Below, piece after piece: positions 47,374 to 60,189 of a stretch of DNA of 64,000 nucleotides; the stretch's first letter is position 1; each line of letters opens with the position of its first letter. The position numbers and the translations under genes were made by a program. The notes below the pieces were generated by a model. The model was not told the origin of the DNA, searched no databases, and saw only the letters and a list, made by a program, of their open reading frames with translations. This stretch comes from Gigaspora rosea. Taxonomy: Eukaryota > Glomeromycota > Glomeromycetes > Diversisporales > Gigasporaceae. The stretch lies in assembly GCA_003550325.1 (NCBI GenBank), contig QKWP01000617.1:67387-131386 (forward strand), given 5' to 3'.

Positions 47374-49007
47374 AATTCGTATCTTTTTTGGTACCAAAAT
47401 TTTTTTATAATAGTAATTTGCGTAGAGTTGGATGTTCTCCGAATTTAATGCTATCCATGTTCGGTCTTCTTTGCAAAGAGTGCTAAGTATTTGAGTCCTT
47501 TATATCATTTTCTATTTTGAGAATCTTGATTTTGATTCTTCTTAAAGGTGCCATTGATATTAGAGTTTTTTATGAGTCATTGTACAGTCGTCCCACTACA
47601 ATCACCTCCTATACAATCGCAAACTCTATGCAATCACATGATATTTTGATTAGGGATGTTATCCTGTTCATCCAAACTCTGTTCGGCCCTGTTTGAACTC
47701 GAGTTTTTGTAGTCACATGATTTTTACTATAATATTTAAATTCCTCCTAGCACCAGCCCTAGTCCTATTTTGCATCTTAGCCTCAACAAGATTTAAAGAA
47801 GTTAAAGCAGTATTCTCACATAGTGCTACTGCTAATGCTCAGAACTAAGTTGATTTCACAAAGCCAATTTCAAGCATAAAGATCTAATAAAAAGAAAGAA
47901 GTTAATAATGGTAACAAAAAAAGAAAAAAAATTAGTCGATACTTATTTAAAGCAGCCTAAAGAAAATCTAAAGTAATATTAGTATTCAAAATAAAAAAAA
48001 ATAATAAAAAATAAAAAAATTTTAGATTTATCTTTAAATCTAAATCTAGATTGAATCTGGTACTCTGGAGACAAGCTATTAATATAATCACCAATCTTAA
48101 ATATGATTGGCTGATCATATGGGGTCACTATAGCAACAGGTTGCTATTTATAATTTTTCTTATTTATATACTAAATTTAGTACTTTTTTATTATTTTTCT
48201 AACTTTATCCCTATTTTTTATTTAGTAAAAGGTTCAAAAAAATCGATTTAACTTCAAACATGAATAAAATTACATGCCAAACAACTTTGCTTAAAAGCTC
48301 AAAGTAGATTATTTTAATAAAAACTTTTATGTTAAAAAATAAAAAAATTTAACTTTAGTATAGATAACCCAATTTTCTTACAAGGTAATCTACTTTTGTC
48401 TCTTAAGTAAACTTGTTTTTAGAGCATGTTTTTATATATACTTATCATCTTAAATCTAGCAAATATTTTTTTTGGCAAAGTTACTTTTTGTACAAAATTA
48501 GTAAAATTTTAATCTAATTTTTAAGCTCAATTTTTTTTTATTTTCTTGTTCTATATTTCTGAAAAATTTACTTTTAAGTTAATATATAGGGGGAGAAATA
48601 TTATAGCTTCAAAGCTTATAGTAATTTTATATATTTTTTAAACCAATTTATATATAATAAAAAAAACTAGTTCAAAAAAGTGTAACAAATTGGTCAACTG
48701 ATATTATAAATTTTTAATCTATACCAGAACCTCTAATTATATTTATATCATACTATTTCTTTATATTATCTTCATCTATATATTTAATAATTGATTTTTT
48801 AAAAAATATAAGTATAACTATTTAATTTTGCTATTTTAGTACTAGTAAACTTAGTAGATATTATATCAATTATCATGACAAATATATTTTATAGTGTAAT
48901 TAGAGGTCTTTTTATATCTTGTTGGTATTTGAATATTTAAGATTTATTTTTTGAAATAATTTATATATTGCATATGTGATGTTGTTGCACCTGTTGAATA
49001 TTATTAA

Positions 49008-49296
49008 ATCAGGTGTAACGTAAAATTAAACCAATTAAAATACCCCATTTTTCATTGGTTAGAGTTAGGGTGAGGTATAGATTGTATGTATAGGCGAGAG
49101 AGAGGTTTTATAGTAAAATTTTGCAAGGAATTTTTTTTGTTAGAATTCTAAGAGTAGTTTTATATACCCAATTATAAGTTTTGACAAAACTAACATTTGG
49201 GGTGGACAATAGAAATGAGACAAATTTATTAGATAGATTTGTCCCATTTCTATTGACTTCACCCCATTTGTTTTAAATTTTTTGATCATGTAACAT
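49008..49296. mobile_element. Possible MITE with CAGGTGTAACGT ends
   Basis: ATCAGGTGTAACGT (about 49008) faces ACATTACACCTAAT (about 49283-49296). The interior has GTTAGGGTGAGG and shares AAGGAATTTTTTTTGTTAGA with 31354-31673; a 70-bp hairpin (49198-49266) is nested inside. Confidence 0.5.
49198..49266. mobile_element. Minimal CAATAGAAA-family hairpin, 69 bp
   Basis: TGGGGTGGACAATAGAAATG and CATTTCTATTGACTTCACCCC form arms around a 10-20-bp loop. It carries the terminal sequence of the family at 11194, 41108, 44316, 52732 and 56574. Confidence 0.6.
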
Positions 49297-50942
49297 TACA
49301 CCTAATCTTGAAATTTTATTGGGAGAGCGATATATAAGGCACATCGCATAAGGCAATTAATAAATTTACTCTTATTTTTTTTTATTTTTTTTAATTGTAG
49401 TAAAACTTGTTTTTCTTGTCTTTTAAAAACTTAGTATTTATATTCAATATGTATAATATAGTGTTTGATTTTTTTTATAAAACAAAACTTTTTGTTCATT
49501 ATCATTTATATTATTTATTACATATATAATTACAAATACAACTTCTAATATTTTTATACTAAACTTAGAACTAATTTATCCTCAAGTTATACTCTACTTA
49601 AATTTGAACTTCTGTAAGTATAAACCAGGATTTATGTTTCAGAACTACTTTATTTCTCTACTCCTACATTCTCTATATCTCTCACACTGGTCTTAGTAAC
49701 TCCAAACAGGTTTTTGAAGATTATCTACTACATTTGTTAATTGTTGCTTAATATACTTCCTGTTTGGTATCAAGAAGGTACAATTTTCTATTATTAATAA
49801 TTTTCTATATCTATACAAAATTTTAGAAAATTCCGAATCTGGTTAATCGATGAATATTTAACCAAATGAGCTGAAATTTTTATAGTAAACTCTCGAATAT
49901 CTATTCTATCAGGTTACAGTACTTACTACTGTATTAGGTTCTTAACTTGTTCTACTACCAGAATTTTGGCTGTTTCTGTTAGTGTTTTGCTTTTTCTTAT
50001 TAACATCTTTCAGATTATAGTATGCTATCAACTATTATATAAGAAGACTTCTATATATTGGTTTATATGAACTATGTTGCATAACTAAAATTACTTTCAA
50101 CAAGATTTGTAGTACCAGACTACTTCAAATTATTCTCTAAATTGATTAGTGTTTAATATTGGTATGCTTTTGCAATACTGTTATATTTTATTTATATTAC
50201 TACTACTAGCTTTGTGCATTCTGCTTTATATTTTTGCATGTTTTCAAGTATAATAGCTTTGTTTTCTTTCTGCATTTGTAGTTTCTTATTTTGGTTCTTT
50301 CACATATACCAGAAGTGTTTCTAGAATAGTTATCTAATTCTTTCTTATAGATTCTATTTATGTTTCTGCTTTTTTTACTACAAACATAGTACCAACTCTC
50401 CACAATAGAACCTTCTTCCAAAAATATATTACTAAAACTAGTACTTATATAAACTTCTACTAAGTATAAAACAAGTGTTCATAGATTTTTATTACTACTA
50501 GAACTTGAACCAGAAATTTCTAGTGTAGAGAATAGGCACCTAGACTACTAGGCTACAGGACCTATTTTCTATATAGTATTTGATTTAATTAATTTAATTT
50601 TGCTTTCTTATATAAAGTTCTGTAATTAATTCTAAGATTTACGATTTCTTGTAGTACTATAAATAGTACTTCTAATTTAAGTTTATTTGTTAAGTTTATT
50701 ATATTATTAAAAAGTTAATAAATATTTTATTTTTTTGTTATATTTTTAATAGATTTGGTTAAGCATTTCTTTGTTTGTTTTTGTTAAATTGTTTTTTAAT
50801 AAGTTATATAAGTTGCATCAGTTAAAATTTAATTTAACTTAAAAGGTAGAATAGTCTTAGATTTTATTAAATATAAAAATTGATTTACAATATTCATCAG
50901 CAAAAATATATATGCATAAACTTGCGCAAGTTTTTACAGTAT

Positions 50943-51186
50943 GTACAAAAATCGTAAACTTACGTAATATTTAGTGTAAAATTACATAAGTCTTACAATG
51001 TGTAAGAAAATTGTAAATTTTATATAAAAATTTTCCGTAAGGTTATGATTTTCTTATGGTGTGTAAGAAAATTGTAAATTTATATAAAATTTTTACGTAA
51101 ATTTACAATTTTTTTATAGTACATAAGAAAATTGTAAACTTACATAAAATTTTTACATAAATTTACGATTTTTTATAGTGCATAAA
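50943..51186. repeat. Tandem repeat, four units of about 60 bp, each internally palindromic
   Basis: TAAGAAAATTGTAAA occurs at 51003, 51064 and 51124, each followed by TTTTTACGTAAATTTACAAT-like sequence, so each unit can fold on itself. An earlier, weaker unit precedes them. Confidence 0.7.
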
Positions 51187-52323
51187 AAAAATAAAAAAAC
51201 CAAACCCATTTTACACTATTTTTCGAATTATTTTAAAATGAATCAATGTTTAGCTAATATTTTTGAAATATTTCGAATTATTTTGAAATATTTTTTAAAA
51301 AAAAAAAAACAAAAAAAAATTTTAAAAAATTTCCTATGCTCATCTAATCCGTAATGTATTCTAGATCATAAAAATATATTCTACAAAATAAAAAAAAAAA
51401 CTTAAAAAATAAAAAAGCTGTTTCGACCTATTTTTACTACTTTCTCTCTTTTACTCCCCCTTTATTTTTCTCTTCTCTCTCTTTTTTTTCTCTTTCCTTT
51501 TTTTTTAATATTTTGAATACTTGCAAAATATTTTAGGATGATCTGTAACCTTGATCATATCAAGGACGCATTGACTAATATTTTCAAAATGTTCAATGAT
51601 TTTTGATGATTGTACTACAAGATTAGATTAGATCTTTGTTTGTTTTTTTGTTTATATTAGATCTTCTATCAATTTTACATTGTTTTTCATTTTCTTTTTG
51701 TTTTTTTTTTTGGTTTCGTTTCATTTTTTAGTTTAGTTTTGTTTTTTTTTTATTTATATTTTTTTATTTTTTAATTTTTTTAATTTTATTTTTACACTTT
51801 ACTACTAGCACTTTGTAAGAAATCCAACAACTTTTCAGCACTTTGCACAAGCCAACTCAGCCTTTTGACACTTAGCAAGAACACACAACTACTTTTTTTA
51901 GCAGTTTCGAAAGTTCAAGAACACAAGTTTTCACAAGTTTTCGCAAGATTTTGAAGGTATTGTTTCATTTATTTTTTGTTTCATGTTTTTTGTTTTTGTT
52001 TTTTTTGTTTTATTTTTATTCATTTATTTTATTCTGGTACTTTGCGAAAACTTTCAATGATTTCTGAAACAATTTACAAGAACACAATTCTAATGCTTCT
52101 GGCACTTTGCGAATATAAGCAAATATAATTGACTATGAGCAAATATGAGCAAATATAAGCAAATATAATTGTTTATTATTTTTTGTTTTTGTTTTTTTTG
52201 TTATTTTTTTTGGGTTTGTTTTTTGTTTTTTGTTTGTTTTTTTTTTACTAGCACTTTTTAGAAAGTTGTGAATATAAACGAATATAGGCGAATATAATAG
52301 TTAAACAAAGAAGAAGAGAAATG

Positions 52324-52535
52324 ATAGCTAACTACAGGGTAAGAAAAATAAGTGTATAGAGCTAGTATTATGCAACGAAGTGTGAAGTAGTTTAAAATAT
52401 TACTATTTTTTTCATTTTCATTTTTTTTAATAGCTAACTGCAGGCGAGAAAAATAAGTGTTTAGAGCTAGTATTATGTGAAAAGTGCGAAAGGGTGTAAA
52501 ATATTACTAATTTTTTCATTTGTATTTTTTTTATT
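52324..52535. repeat. 106-bp direct repeat, two units
   Basis: ATAGCTAACTACAGG...GAGCTAGTATTATG at 52324 recurs at 52430 with about 10 differences. Confidence 0.7.
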
Positions 52536-52731
52536 ATTTTTTCGATTTTAGTTTTTTTTATTTTTTTTTGTTATTTTTTTCATTTTTTCGTAAAAAATGT
52601 ATAATAATAAATACACGTGTAATAAAATATATAATATTGATTAAAAATATATATTAAATAAAATATAATATATAATAATAATAATAAATAAAAAATTTAA
52701 AATTTTATTTAAATTGCGAAACCTTGTGAAA

Positions 52732-53049
52732 ATATGGGGTGCGGACAATAGAAACAGCCCATTTTTACATTTTTTTGAAAAATGAGTTTTTATTAGATTC
52801 ATATATATTTTGACATAATTAACATTTTTCAATTATAAACGAAAGTCAGTTTGTATAATAAAAAATCAAGATAATGTAAAGAAAAATTACACAAGGCTTC
52901 ATAGAGCCAACACATCACGAGATTATCTGATAGTCACCTGCTACCTTTAACCAATCAAAATCGTGAAATTTCATTCATCCCGAATCAGTCCAAAAATCAA
53001 AATAAATTATATGTAAAAAAGGGCTGTTTCTATTGTCTGCACCCCATAT
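52732..53049. mobile_element. CAATAGAAA-family MITE, 318 bp
   Basis: ATATGGGGTGCGGACAATAG continuing AAACAGCCC pairs almost perfectly with GGGCTGTTTCTATTGTC...TGCACCCCATAT at the right; arms about 37 bp. No coding capacity. Confidence 0.75.
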
Positions 53050-54486
53050 GCGAAAACACGCAAAAATCTGTAAAACATTTAAAAAATTTGCAAAAAGCAT
53101 GATTATGTGAATTTTATTATTAATTGATTATTAATTGATTGCAATATCGTAATATATCATTGATTTATGCTAGTTTTTGCCAGTTTTCGCAAGTTTTTAA
53201 TGTTTGTTGTTCATAATATTTTCGCTATATTTTGAATTTACTATGCCGTAAAAGTTCATAATTATTACATCTTCATAATACTCTGAAGCTACTATAGCAT
53301 AAACATTCGTAATTATTACCCCTATGTAATACTCTGAACTAATCGTAAGTTTTTCATAAGTTTACCTCTGTGTAAAAACTTACAGAGGTTTACGCATATT
53401 TTTATGCTAATGTAGTAAAGAATACTCTAAAATCAATTTATATATTAATACAGTGATATACATGGACAGTTATAGACATAAGTTTGAACAGTTTTGAATA
53501 TTTTTAAGCAAATAAATAAATTGAAATTACTTAAAATTTTATTATAACATGATTAAAAATTAATTAAAAAAGATTTATCACAAAATTTTGCATATAATTG
53601 TATATTTTTTAATAATATATACTTTATCATAAGATGTATGGACACTATGGACACTATACTATGACATGGACATAGACAAGCCAAAAAAGGTATGGACATA
53701 GTAAACACGACATCACTGTATTAATAATATTAATATAGTCAGTAGTAAGTTTATAAGCAAATTAATAATAAATTTTTGAAATAATTCTAATATAAATACA
53801 GTAGTTTTATAGATATATAGTATTTGTTATTCTAGAAGCTTTATAAGGTAGTTGTTTACCAAATAAATAAACAAACAATAATTGGCATAGATTTAGTTCT
53901 ATAGACTAGCACATGTCACTCTAGTTATGCCAATATCTGAATATAATAACAATAAGTAAAATCTTTCTATACTAACATTTGTTTAAAATTTTAATATAAA
54001 ATATATTTATCCTCTTTTATAGTTACATCCTATATAATCACACCAAAGTCTGCAACCACTTTGCTAATAAATTTATAAAAAAAATACCTTATCATAATAA
54101 AAACTTTTTGCTAATATTTGAAACTGCAGAAAGATTTGTTAGTTATTATTATTGTTAGTTAGCAGCTACAGATTTTTGGTAATTTAACATGAATTTGCAC
54201 TTTCCTTAAACAGAATTTCTGAATTTAAAGATAAAGTATGTTACGATATTCTTATTAATGAAAATAAGAATAATGTTTGAATAAAAAAAATGCATATAAA
54301 AAAACATAATGAAATCTAGATAAATTAATGTTGCAGCTGAAGCTAGAAATTTTATTTATTTTAATATAAAACTTTTTGGGTGGCTTTTTTTTACTAATTA
54401 GGTTAGGGTTTAGTTTAGTTTTTTATAATAAAAAAGTATAAGTAGGATCTGTATTTTTAAATTGAGGTTCCTAATTCCAGCTTCAG

Positions 54487-54882
54487 TGTCACGTAGTTTT
54501 CGGTACCCCTGTGATCAGTGATCGGGTACGCATGTGATCGAATGTTATGATCGGGTAATCATGATTCATTAAATTAGTCTAATGTGTAATGATATTAGAG
54601 TCAAAGTCGTATGACCAATTTATGATGTAAATAATGAGAGAAATAATGTATATAAGCGAAGCGAAATAATAAAAGATGGGAGCTTCTCTTATTGTAATAA
54701 ATAACTTTGTGTTAACGAACTTGGGTGCTCGCATATTTCTTAGTGAATAAACTTATCAGTGTGAAGTATCTTATAGGTGGTAGTACCTGAACAATACGTA
54801 CGTCAGTCATCGTACTGCCAAGCGAGTGAACTTTAATAGCAAAACCCCACGAAGACAAGGTAGTCTAAGTGACTACGTGACA
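54487..54882 (+). mobile_element. Solo LTR, 396 bp
   Basis: Starts TGTCACGTAG and ends CTACGTGACA (10-bp perfect inverted ends, TG...CA), flanked by a perfect 5-bp duplication TTCAG (54482-54486 and 54883-54887). A TATA box (TATATAAG, about 54649) and an AATAAA signal (54696) fit a U3-R-U5 layout in the plus orientation. No internal retrotransposon body; it arose by LTR-LTR recombination. Confidence 0.85.
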
Positions 54883-55034
54883 TTCAGCCATTTCCAATTT
54901 CAGTCACGACAATTAATAAACTTGCTACTTTGATTATTAATTCTTGCAGTCTATGTAACGTTTACAGATAGATCAAAAATAATTTTTATTATTACTTTGT
55001 CAGTTGATATAAGACAAAGTATAATACAAGATAT

Positions 55035-55327
55035 CTAATACTTATAAGTTATAGTATGGTGGGTGAAAAAATATCGATACGGTGGTATGGGTGTGTATCA
55101 GTGATCAAATCAAATACCCATACCATCGTGTCGATTTTTTACCCTGCTATACGATAATGGTATCATCGTCCGGCAGTTGTTAGTACTGCCGCACCATATT
55201 TGTACGGTTGAATTTAAAGTTCTTATTAGACAGAGCTGTTTTATTATCGGCTCTGTCTAATAAGAATTTTAAAACTCAGCCGTACAAATATGATCAAAAT
55301 TTTGGTATGGCAGTAACAATATCGCCA
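55035..55327. mobile_element. Element with two nested hairpins
   Basis: Outer motifs TATAGTATGGTG and CGCCATACGATATT. Inside, one hairpin pairs GAAAAAATATCGATACGGTG with its complement around 55110-55130, and a second pairs CATATTTGTACGGTTGA...GACAGAGC with GCTCTGTC...CCGTACAAATATG (about 55194-55292). R1 lacks it (TCTAATTACATTACAATATT at about 39858), giving an empty site. Confidence 0.7.
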
Positions 55328-55773
55328 TACGATATTACAATATTAAATTGATGATAGTATTAATTTTAAAAAATTTAAACTAAAAGCATTACACATTAAA
55401 AAGACCATTTTTTAATTTGAATATTGAATAGATATCTATTCAAAAAAAAGTTTGTCATATTAATAAGTGCTGAAGTGCTAATTGTGTAATAAAAGATCCA
55501 CAAATGAACTAAAAACTTTTATATATATGTTTTTTCTATTTGTAGATCATTTAATTTTTACTTCTTTTAATGTGCTTACACTAAAATTTTCAAGAGAGAA
55601 TGGGAAGTAAGAGAAAGAAAGAATAAAAAATAAAAATAAAAATAAAAATATATACAAATTAATAAATAATAGAAATTAATTATTTAAAATCTATTTTAGA
55701 ATACTTAGAACAAAATTACAAAATTTTAAACAACTCTATAATGTATCTACTGTATAACTTTAATATCTAAAAT

Positions 55774-56050
55774 GAGTGACGGAAAGGGAAAGCCTGTAAA
55801 TTAATTCACTACTTTGCATCTTATCGGGCTCTACTCCGGAAGAATCTAATCTACATAATTATTCCCTCATAACACATTGCCCTTTGAAGAATCCATTTGA
55901 TGCAACAAATAGTGTTATCGAAATGACTAGATCAATCGGTCATATAATATCACATGAAATCATTGTGGGATCAATTTTACATGAGCCGAATCCGATAAAG
56001 CAAAAGTAATAATCAATAAACAGTTTACAGATTTCTCTTTCCATCATTCA
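55774..56050. mobile_element. MITE with GAGTGACGGAAAGGGAA ends (R3 copy)
   Basis: Counterpart of 40323-40580: GAGTGACGGAAAGGGAAAGC at the left, TTTCTCTTTCCATCATTC at the right. Confidence 0.7.
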
Positions 56051-56573
56051 AATAATAAAATTATGGAGAATTTTTTAAGAATAGTTTTAGTTTACAAATT
56101 AATAAACTTTAGTTTAGGTACACATTATTAAATTTTTGTTACAATTATTATGTGATAATATAGAGAGATTTTGCATCATATACAAACCGATATACAGATA
56201 ATAAATATATGATAAAATTTACCAAAACTGTCATTTTTGAGATTAATATTATAAGCCATTGCTATCTACTTAGCCACTTGGCTTTATGAAACGATTTATA
56301 TTAACATTTTTGAATCATTTGTCAAAGGAATACTTAATTTACTTTTCATATTTGCTATTAATAAATTCACAATTGATTATAACTATATCGTCAGATTTTA
56401 GGTTCAACCAACCACAACTATATCTACATCTTTGTGCTATGCAAAGCCATAAATGATCTCATCTCCCTACATCAATAAAAGAAAACCATTGTTTATTGTG
56501 TCACATACGCTTCTTTCTGTAATTTGCAACTTTTTAGATTTTACAAATTATTGAATACATCTATTAATAATAA

Positions 56574-56602
56574 TATAGGGGTATGTCAATAAAAACCAAG
56601 AA

Positions 56603-56643
<41 letters not shown>

Positions 56644-57070
56644 GAATAAAAATAATTCATAAAAACTTAGGCCACGAAAAATTAATCGATTGGTTTCATA
56701 ACCCGGCGAATTAAAATTTGGAAATCTCGAAAAAAAATTTTTATATGTTTTAATAACCAGGTGGGATTTAAGAAATATTTTATATAAATTTAATAAACTT
56801 TTATATGAAATTTAAAAAAAAAAGAAAAAAAAAACCGGTCAGGTCAATTTAAAAAGAGTTATGTTATGAAAACCAAGTACAGTAATTAAATTTATATGTC
56901 CTTATCAAATTTAATAAAAAAATTTTTTTAAATAAGTACAATAAGTTTGTAAAATTTATTTTAAAAAATCTTTATTAAATTTGATCAAGATTTTTTATAA
57001 TTATTTTTTGTTCAAAGTTTTGAAAATTTTATTATAAAAATTTTGGTTGGTTTCTATTGACCACCCCATG
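56574..57070. mobile_element. CAATAGAAA-family MITE (R3 copy), enlarged
   Basis: ATAGGGGTATGTCAATAAAA and TGGTTTCTATTGACCACCCC bound the insertion; it is about 300 bp longer than in R1 and R2 and contains a 28-T run (56609-56636) and a different internal sequence (CGATTGGTTTCATAACCCGG). Confidence 0.55.
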
Positions 57071-57907
57071 TTAATACTATTTACATGAATAAAAAAAAAA
57101 ATCCTAAATGAGAAACATTATATAAAATAAATCTACAAGTTTGAGTAATAGTTTATTATAAATCGTTGGTCAATAGCTTTTTATTCTCATTAAATCAAGA
57201 GAATGGAAAAGGTAATTATAACGGTAAAATTTCCGATTATATCGATCTCATAAATTAATAAATGATTTTTCTTTTCTGCTCATCAACTATATTTATGCAA
57301 ATATAATGAACCTAAAATGAAATAAATTGTGTAAAGATATTGTAATTACTATAGAACATCTTACTTTAAATACATGATTAGTAATTTTTTTGCCAACGAA
57401 ATCGGTTAGTTCTAATTTTTAACCTTAAATAGTGATGCATCACTAACCTTAAAGGATTATAATATCGTTGTTAGTATAAATAATGTCGTCAGAAATAAAT
57501 TATATTATATAAAACCTATTCATCATTCACATATAAAATAGTTCTCATAGTGAAGAATATTGTCCGATCTCATGTGCAAAGTCTCGTTAAAGATTGAAAT
57601 CGAATTTCAAGCATCCTAATTTGTATAATTTCTCTGTTAAGAATCAAAATCGGATTTACTTGTTCTAGGATCATCTAGTTACCATCCGAATAATGCAAAA
57701 TATAAACAGAATATTGTAATTTTAAATTTAATTTTTTATATGATCGATACTCGGTGAATGTTCGATTAAAATAACTCATTCATCGATTCCAATAAAAAAT
57801 TTAATACTTAGCTAGTTATAAAAATTTAATGAGCTCCAAATACTATATCTAATAACCATAGTAATTAATTGAAAAACACTCAAAACTGATAGAAACGAGA
57901 TAGTTCT

Positions 57908-59452
57908 TTATTTGGATTTTTTATGAATTTGAAACACTTCATATTCATTTACAAAATAAAAATGCACACAGTTGTCAATACCAATTGATTTTTCGTAATT
58001 GCTAGTAAAACTAGTAACGCAACCATCATTTTGCTCATTATTGGCATTAAACATACCAAGATTACAACCACCAAAATTTATACCGTAAGAAGGACCACTA
58101 AAAATAGCAACTGCTTGATTTTTGACACGACTTAAAATAGAATTTCGGACTGCTCCATTTTTTAATGAAAAAATAAAGCTATCCTGACAACTAATATAAT
58201 TATTTTTACTCTTATCCCACGCAACAGGACAGTATCCACCAAAACTTCTTTCAATATTGTCATCGCCTTTCACATTTATAACTGTTAAAGTATTTGTTTT
58301 CTTATTGCATAAATTCCAGAATGATTCACGGTTGATTCCATCTCTATTCCCACGAAGAAGTAGTTTAAATTCGTATGGATTATTCATTGTACTATATGCA
58401 GTAGCATTTTTGTCAATCCATGATGCAATTTCGGCTGCATGTTCTTCACTAATAACTTTCGAAAACGGTTCTGTTGATCTAGTTGGTAATTCTGGCTTTA
58501 AAATAATACGAGGTGGTAGAGTTGAAGTAATATTATGATCAGGCGATAAAAGACTTTTAACCAAATCATTCCAAAGCTTTTTATCAAGAATTTGAGAATA
58601 AGGTAATACATAATCTGCAATATCTTTGCCAGATATTTGGGAGTAACGGATATGAGGTAAACAATTTTTCAGAGTATTCTTTAGAGTCATAAAATTTTCA
58701 TCAGACCAGTCTTCAGAATTAGAAGGCAAATCAGGATTTTGCGCAATTCCCCACTTTATAACATAATTCCAAATCTTTACCTCTTCCATTTGCAAATCAT
58801 CACATTTAATAAGCGAAACCAACGCATTTTCATTAAGAGAATTAAAATCTTCAGAATCGAAAATAATGTTTGGGTATTTTGCCAAAATTCCATTGCTCCA
58901 TTTTTGTAGTTCTTTTAATTTATTATTTTGAAAGCATGTCTTATAAACATGAGCAAAGTGAGTGCGTAACCAGTGGGCTTTAGACTCAATTAAATACATT
59001 TCAAGAGATCCAACTAATTCATCAAGAAGAAACTCATTAGCAACTAAAATAAGATCAAAAATAAACTGGGTATCTAAGTTTTCCAAAGAAACAAAACCTC
59101 CGTAGATATATCTAATTATTAGAATCAAGTTAATTCAATACATAACTGATAATATATTGTAATCATTAAATATTAATTAAAAGTATTATATAGCTTACTT
59201 AATAATTATTTCAAATTGTTGAATAGAAATATGTGATTTTAAATCAATTTTTATAATTCCGTTGGTATCTTTAGTGATATTTTCTAATTTATTTTGAAAA
59301 TAAGAAGACCTGCATTTCAAAATTGCTGAATGCGTTTTAAATTCTTTTATATCCGTAGATTTTCCTACTTTAATAATAACATTAAAGTCATTCCCTTTTT
59401 CAAGCAGTTCAATATAATTATTTGAAAGTTTTTCAAAGTGCTTGATTGCCAT
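57908..59452 (-). CDS. BTB-BACK-TLDc protein, gene 4 (intact)
   Basis: Exons 59199-59452 and 57908-59111 on the minus strand, intron 59112-59198 (GTAAGC...TTAG, 87 bp), join to 485 residues. Domain order as in gene 1: BTB (KGNDFNVIIKVGKSTDIKEF; IIIKYIYGGF across the splice), BACK (HFAHVYKTCFQNNKLKELQ), linker STLPPRIILKPELPTRSTEP, TLDc (ASWIDKNATAYSTMNNPYEF, GPSYGINFGGCNLGMFN, FVNEYEVFQIHKKSK). Probable Cul3-adaptor-like protein with a TLDc domain of unknown role; cytosolic or nuclear, no signal peptide or membrane span. It is nearly a twin of gene 3, and the two share 3' flanks (R2, R3). Its exon 1 is nearly identical to that of gene 1, while exon 2 is closer to gene 3, suggesting gene conversion or recombination between copies. 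Confidence 0.9.
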
Positions 59453-60189
59453 TTTTTTTGTATAAACTCGACAGAATTTTCGATATAGTGTTAAAGTTGT
59501 GTTAGTTTGTATTTGAACTATTGTGATTATTGTGAAAATACCATGATAATTTCAGTATGTATGTAGTTAACAGCTATCGACGTACGTACAGTACTTACGT
59601 ACTTATGCATGTAAAATAGCCAAGAACTGTAATACAAACGTATCACATGAGCAATAATCCGTGTAACCAAATGCCGTATGTGTAAATTTTATCGACTTTT
59701 TTCATAAGTCAGCGTCACCAATAACGAGGTAGCAGTCAAATGACTTACGACGTTATAATTCAGGTTAGTGAGTTAATTCAGGTCGTGATCTCATGATAAT
59801 CACAGTAATAAAAATTTTGATCGAATTTTTAGTAATATAAAATTATAACATTTGAAAGTCATTTTCGATTATTAGTGATGCCGAAGTTGAATGCGTAGTT
59901 GTAACATCATCTCCTCCGTTTCTGAACTAAACAAGCCAATCGCAACGCAGATAATCTTCAAGAATAATGTGCATAAGCGGAACTGAAATTTATGAGCAGC
60001 AATTATCAAAGTACTTCGATCGAAAAATTTTTTTATTGTTGCTTGGTTAACTAACTACACGATTTAATATAAGAACAGATATACTAGAGCATTAAAAGAT
60101 GATATAAAATAAACATCGTTATTATTTCCGTAATGGACAGTTATCTGATGATCACTTAATTTGAAAATGACGGAAACACGATAGCTTTC
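59453..60189. other. Promoter region of gene 4 and spacer
   Basis: Upstream of gene 4. From about 59605 it is also the start of the 2126-bp tandem unit. Contains TTACGTACTTATGCATG and GTAATACAAACGTATCACAT motifs; no gene is seen. Confidence 0.4.

Larger units (their letters stand above)
46808..54129. other. Long gene-free, A+T-rich repeat region
   Basis: No supportable intact gene in 7.3 kb. Listed separately: a coding relic (47190-47373), MITEs (49008-49296, 49198-49266, 52732-53049), a 60-bp tandem array (50943-51186) and a 106-bp direct repeat (52324-52535). 51415-51510 is a strong pyrimidine tract (CTCTCTTTTACTCCCCC). 51800-52300 repeats CACTTTGCRAA/ACAAGTTTTCGCAAG-like phrases. Frames at 48051, 50206 and 52641 have no domain. 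Confidence 0.45.
54130..57907. repeat. R block 3
   Basis: Third copy of the non-coding block, on the 3' side of gene 4, expanded by insertions (solo LTR 54487-54882, hairpin element 55035-55327). It shares the order of landmarks with R1, including TTGAATAGATATCTATTCAA at 55424 and the 55774-56050 and 56574-57070 MITEs. Confidence 0.75.
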
